Source of the DNA: Aphelenchoides besseyi
Taxonomy: Eukaryota > Nematoda > Chromadorea > Rhabditida > Aphelenchoididae
Direction of reading: 5' to 3'
DNA length: 64,000 bases
NCBI GenBank assembly: GCA_024699855.1
Contig: JAMPIQ010000002.1
Coordinates: forward strand, 10,168,001-10,232,000
Both the position numbers and the translations under genes were made by a program. Under the pieces are notes generated by a model. The model was not told the DNA's origin and searched no databases. It was given only the letters and a program-made list of their open reading frames with translations. Below, piece by piece: positions 61,240-64,000 of the stretch (position 1 is the stretch's first letter; each line of letters starts with the position of its first letter).

Positions 61240-62396
61240 TGCCGAAGTCAACATTCTCAAAAGAGCAAGCTCTAAAAATGGAAGTCAATACAAAAACTCT
61301 TCGATTGAATACACGACAATGCGCGAAAACATCAACGTTGGTAAATTGATTCAGAAAACTTGAATACTAGACTCATGGTCGATTCGAAGCTATTCGACCA
61401 CTCTTGACCGTACGCTCATCTCGACAAAATAAACGGCGCTGGTCACAAGACCGCCAATCGGCACTGGACCTCGGCCTTACTGTCGAGAGGCTCCTCGTTC
61501 GTATTTGCCACCAAAGCTACTGGTCGACGCCCATTTTAGTGTAGGCGGAGTCTGCGAGATTGACGAGAATTCGAACAAGAAACTTCGACGATTTCCATAA
61601 AACGACTTCAAAGATGACTCAACTATCTCAATAAATGAGTTAGGAAATTCCATGGGATAAGACTATGCAACAAATAAACGTGGCAACTCATCATTCCGTT
61701 TTATGGTCATCGTTTTCTGTCTGAATCGATTTTGTAAGCGGACTGGTGCCCAAAAAACGTGGAATGGTACCCCGACAACGATGCGCAACTCGTTCGTTTT
61801 ACTCGAATCATCGTTTCGGCCATTTGACCCTTTCAATTCTCAACGATCGCATTTGTATCGTTCGTCTCGTCAATTGTGCGCAATATGTCGATTCATTTCA
61901 GAAATGTAAGCGCAGATTGGCGTCTCGCCAAAAACAACCTCGATGTGCAACAGTTGTTTTCTTCGACGATGGAACTCATTACCGATAAAACTTCCGAGTT
62001 CATTCAATCGATATCACAGGAACACTTGATCAAAACTTCTTTGTTTAAATGAACAAACTTTTTAAAATGGCTGCAAGAAACGTTTAAACTGATTTCATTA
62101 ATGAATCCAATCGATGACACAAAGTTCATGTTAAGAAAACAAACAAATTGCAAGAACAGCAAGTGGTTTGTAGGTTTTTTAACATTTTTTTGCGACGAAC
62201 GTTCTTGATTGACATCAATTCGGTCATTTCGATGACCGCGCCGTTATGACAATCAACAAATTCCATCGACAGTTTTGATAAACCGCGAACTTTGCTCACA
62301 ACGTTTTGCACCCAAAAGTTTCAGTTTCTTTCTTCAGTCACACGATTTGCACTGCTGCTATTCAGCTGATTAAACGTCTTCTCGGTTGTGAATGCA
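61240..62396. other. Intergenic region between astacin-like and asparagine synthetase genes
   Basis: This region lies between outward-facing genes. No exon is supported. Two overlapping 68-80-codon plus-strand frames at 61703-61988 have no recognisable features. Confidence 0.4.
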
Positions 62397-64000
62397 ATGT
62401 GTGGGATCTTCGGTGTTTGTCTTCATGCAATCAACTGTGTTAATGGAACGCATAGCAAAGTAAAAAGTCGTATCCCGTTGCTCGATGTCTACTGCGCATC
62501 GAAGTTATTAAAACATTTGGACTTTGAATAATCAGACTTTTTAGGTTGATGTACCACAGGGTCTCCGTTTATTCATTTGGTTCTTTCATTTTTAAGTTTT
62601 TAGGGTCCAGATATGAGTCATTACTATCAACATCCAACCAACGGCAACATGATCTTCCACGAGCGTTTGGCAATCAACGATTTGGAGTGTTATCAACCAA
62701 TTCAAGGAACAACAGAAACACGGCAGGTAGCCGACATGTCTATTGAATGTGCGTAAAAGAGTATATTTCAGGTTGTTCATAATGGCGAGATATACAATTG
62801 TGAGTCGCTGAAAGAGAAATATTGCTCACACATCGAAAACCGTACGACTTGTGACTCAGAAGTCATAATTCAACTTTACGACAAGTTTCGGGGCTCCGAA
62901 CTTTGCAATCTTCTTGATGGTGTTTTTGCGATTGTTGTCATTTATGACGACGAATTCTTTGCGGCTCGAGATCCAATTGGCAAGTTAATTTTTTCAACTC
63001 TTAGCTTCCAGCAATTGAACAACGAAACGAAGAGAATGCGATTGCGAGTTGCAGTGTTTGTTACTTTAAAGTCTGAGAAGCACAACGATTATGACAATCG
63101 AAAGAGGCAGAGTTAAGAGTCGATGTTTGCAGGTGTCAAACCGTTGTACTATGGATCAGATTCTCAAGGCAACTTCTTTTGCGCGCAAGTTTACTGGTTG
63201 ATTGACATGTATGAAAAGTTTGATTTAGAAGTGAAATGAAAGCAATACAAACGTTTTGTTCGGACACTTTAAACGTTTTTCCTCCTGGTCATTACTATAC
63301 ACCACAAACGAATTTTGTGCGCTATTATGAGGTTAAAAGCTAGCATTTTAATTGTATAAACTGGTTGTTTAGCCTATGTGGATGCAACCTATTAGTCACT
63401 ATACAATCGATGTGTTTAAATCTCTTCGGGAAAGTTTGATTGCTGCCACACACAAAAGACTGAAATCTGATGCACCTTTGGCTATGATGTTGAGTGGAGG
63501 ATTAGATTCGAGTTTGATTTGGTACGAAAATAGATGTTCGCTTAATTAATGACATTCTTGCAGTGCAATTGCTGCACGTGAACTTCGACGTCAAAACCGC
63601 CCTCTATGTACTTTCTCGATTGGTCTTAACGAAAACTCGCCAGATTTGATTGCTGCTAGAAAAGTGGCTGCATTTTTGGGAACCAATCACACAGAGGTGC
63701 ACTTTACAATTAAGGTTTGTATGGGAACAAAACCAAAACAATAGAACAGTGTTCAGCAAGCTTTAAGTTTACTGCCGCATTTGATTTACCACTTGGAAAG
63801 CTACGATGTGACCACAGTGCGAGCGTCCACTCCAATGTATCTTTTAACAAAGCGAATATCTGAAGAGGGAATCAAAACAGTGTTGAGTGGAGAAGGAGCT
63901 GACGAGATTCTAGGCGGTTATTTGTATTTCTCTAACGCACCAACTCTCGAAGAATTTCATCAGGCAAGCACACAGGATTGATTGGCTGTGAATTTTATAA
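62397..64000 (+). CDS. Asparagine synthetase (glutamine-hydrolysing), bacterial/plant AsnB type, 3' truncated by window
   Basis: Makes asparagine from aspartate, ATP and glutamine in the cytosol. The start at 62397 gives MCGIFGV, with Cys2 as the glutaminase nucleophile. [30 protein letters not shown] and [12 protein letters not shown] follow, then [34 protein letters not shown] and VFPPGHYY. The synthetase domain has the PP-loop [38 protein letters not shown] and [25 protein letters not shown] and the wording around it are closer to E. coli AsnB and plants than to vertebrate ASNS. The join of the first two exons (weak GTTGCT donor near 62480) is inferred from frame. At least two introns use GC donors (62980-63132 and 63185-63228), and a third GCAAGC donor lies at 63964. 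The last third of the gene is outside the window. Confidence 0.92.

Noticed and set aside
1..64000. Mobile elements, CRISPR arrays, rRNA, tRNA
   Set aside because: No transposase or reverse transcriptase motif, no regularly spaced repeats, and no B-box with cloverleaf potential was noticed by eye on either strand. A tRNA or repeat program was not run.

Overview
This window is eukaryotic nuclear DNA, most likely from a nematode. Genes are cut by many very short introns (mostly about 40-60 nt, GT...TTTCAG or TTTTAG). Several start codons sit only 0-6 nt after an AG splice acceptor, as expected where messages receive a trans-spliced leader. The window also holds a cysteine-rich lustrin-type secreted protein and an asparagine synthetase of the bacterial/plant class. 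I cannot place it in a clade from sequence alone. No transposon, CRISPR array, rRNA or convincing tRNA was seen.

Layout. 1-7.4 kb: an unrecognised two-exon gene (+), a TMEM87-type Golgi membrane protein (+) and a divergent rhodopsin-like receptor (+). 7.4-13.9 kb: a gene-poor stretch leading to a 5-HT1-like amine receptor (+, 13.9-15.9 kb). 16.2-18.2 kb: a PALS1/MPP5-like MAGUK (-). 21.0-24.9 kb: a polypeptide GalNAc-transferase (+) with three tandem alternative lectin exons. 26.7-30.6 kb: a two-finger C2H2 protein (+). 31.3-46.6 kb: six minus-strand genes, namely Van Gogh/VANGL, a HIP14/ZDHHC17 palmitoyltransferase, an atypical Rab, HID1, a lustrin-repeat protein and an ENPP6-like protein. 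50.0-53.0 kb: ACSL3/4-type acyl-CoA synthetase (+). 53.4-56.8 kb: Lethal giant larvae (-). 57.3-61.2 kb: pieces of an astacin-like EGF/CUB protein (-). 62.4 kb to the end: asparagine synthetase (+), cut by the window edge.

Function. Three genes belong to cell polarity pathways (Van Gogh, Lgl, PALS1-like). Several act in the secretory pathway or in membrane and lipid traffic (TMEM87, GalNAc-transferase, HIP14, HID1, Rab, ACSL). They look like ordinary independent genes, not operons: same-strand spacing is 0.6-1.5 kb.

Most notable. (1) Three homologous in-frame exons for the lectin alpha-repeat of the GalNAc-transferase, two of them only 29 nt apart and therefore sterically unable to be spliced together. 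(2) An ENPP6-like protein that has lost four of its zinc ligands, plus an astacin-like protein with a broken zinc motif: two likely pseudoenzymes. (3) A Rab with an altered P-loop, a Met in place of the catalytic Gln and no terminal prenylation motif. (4) Recurrent GCAAG 5' splice sites in the asparagine synthetase gene. (5) A 5-HT1-like receptor with NPQLL in place of NPxxY.
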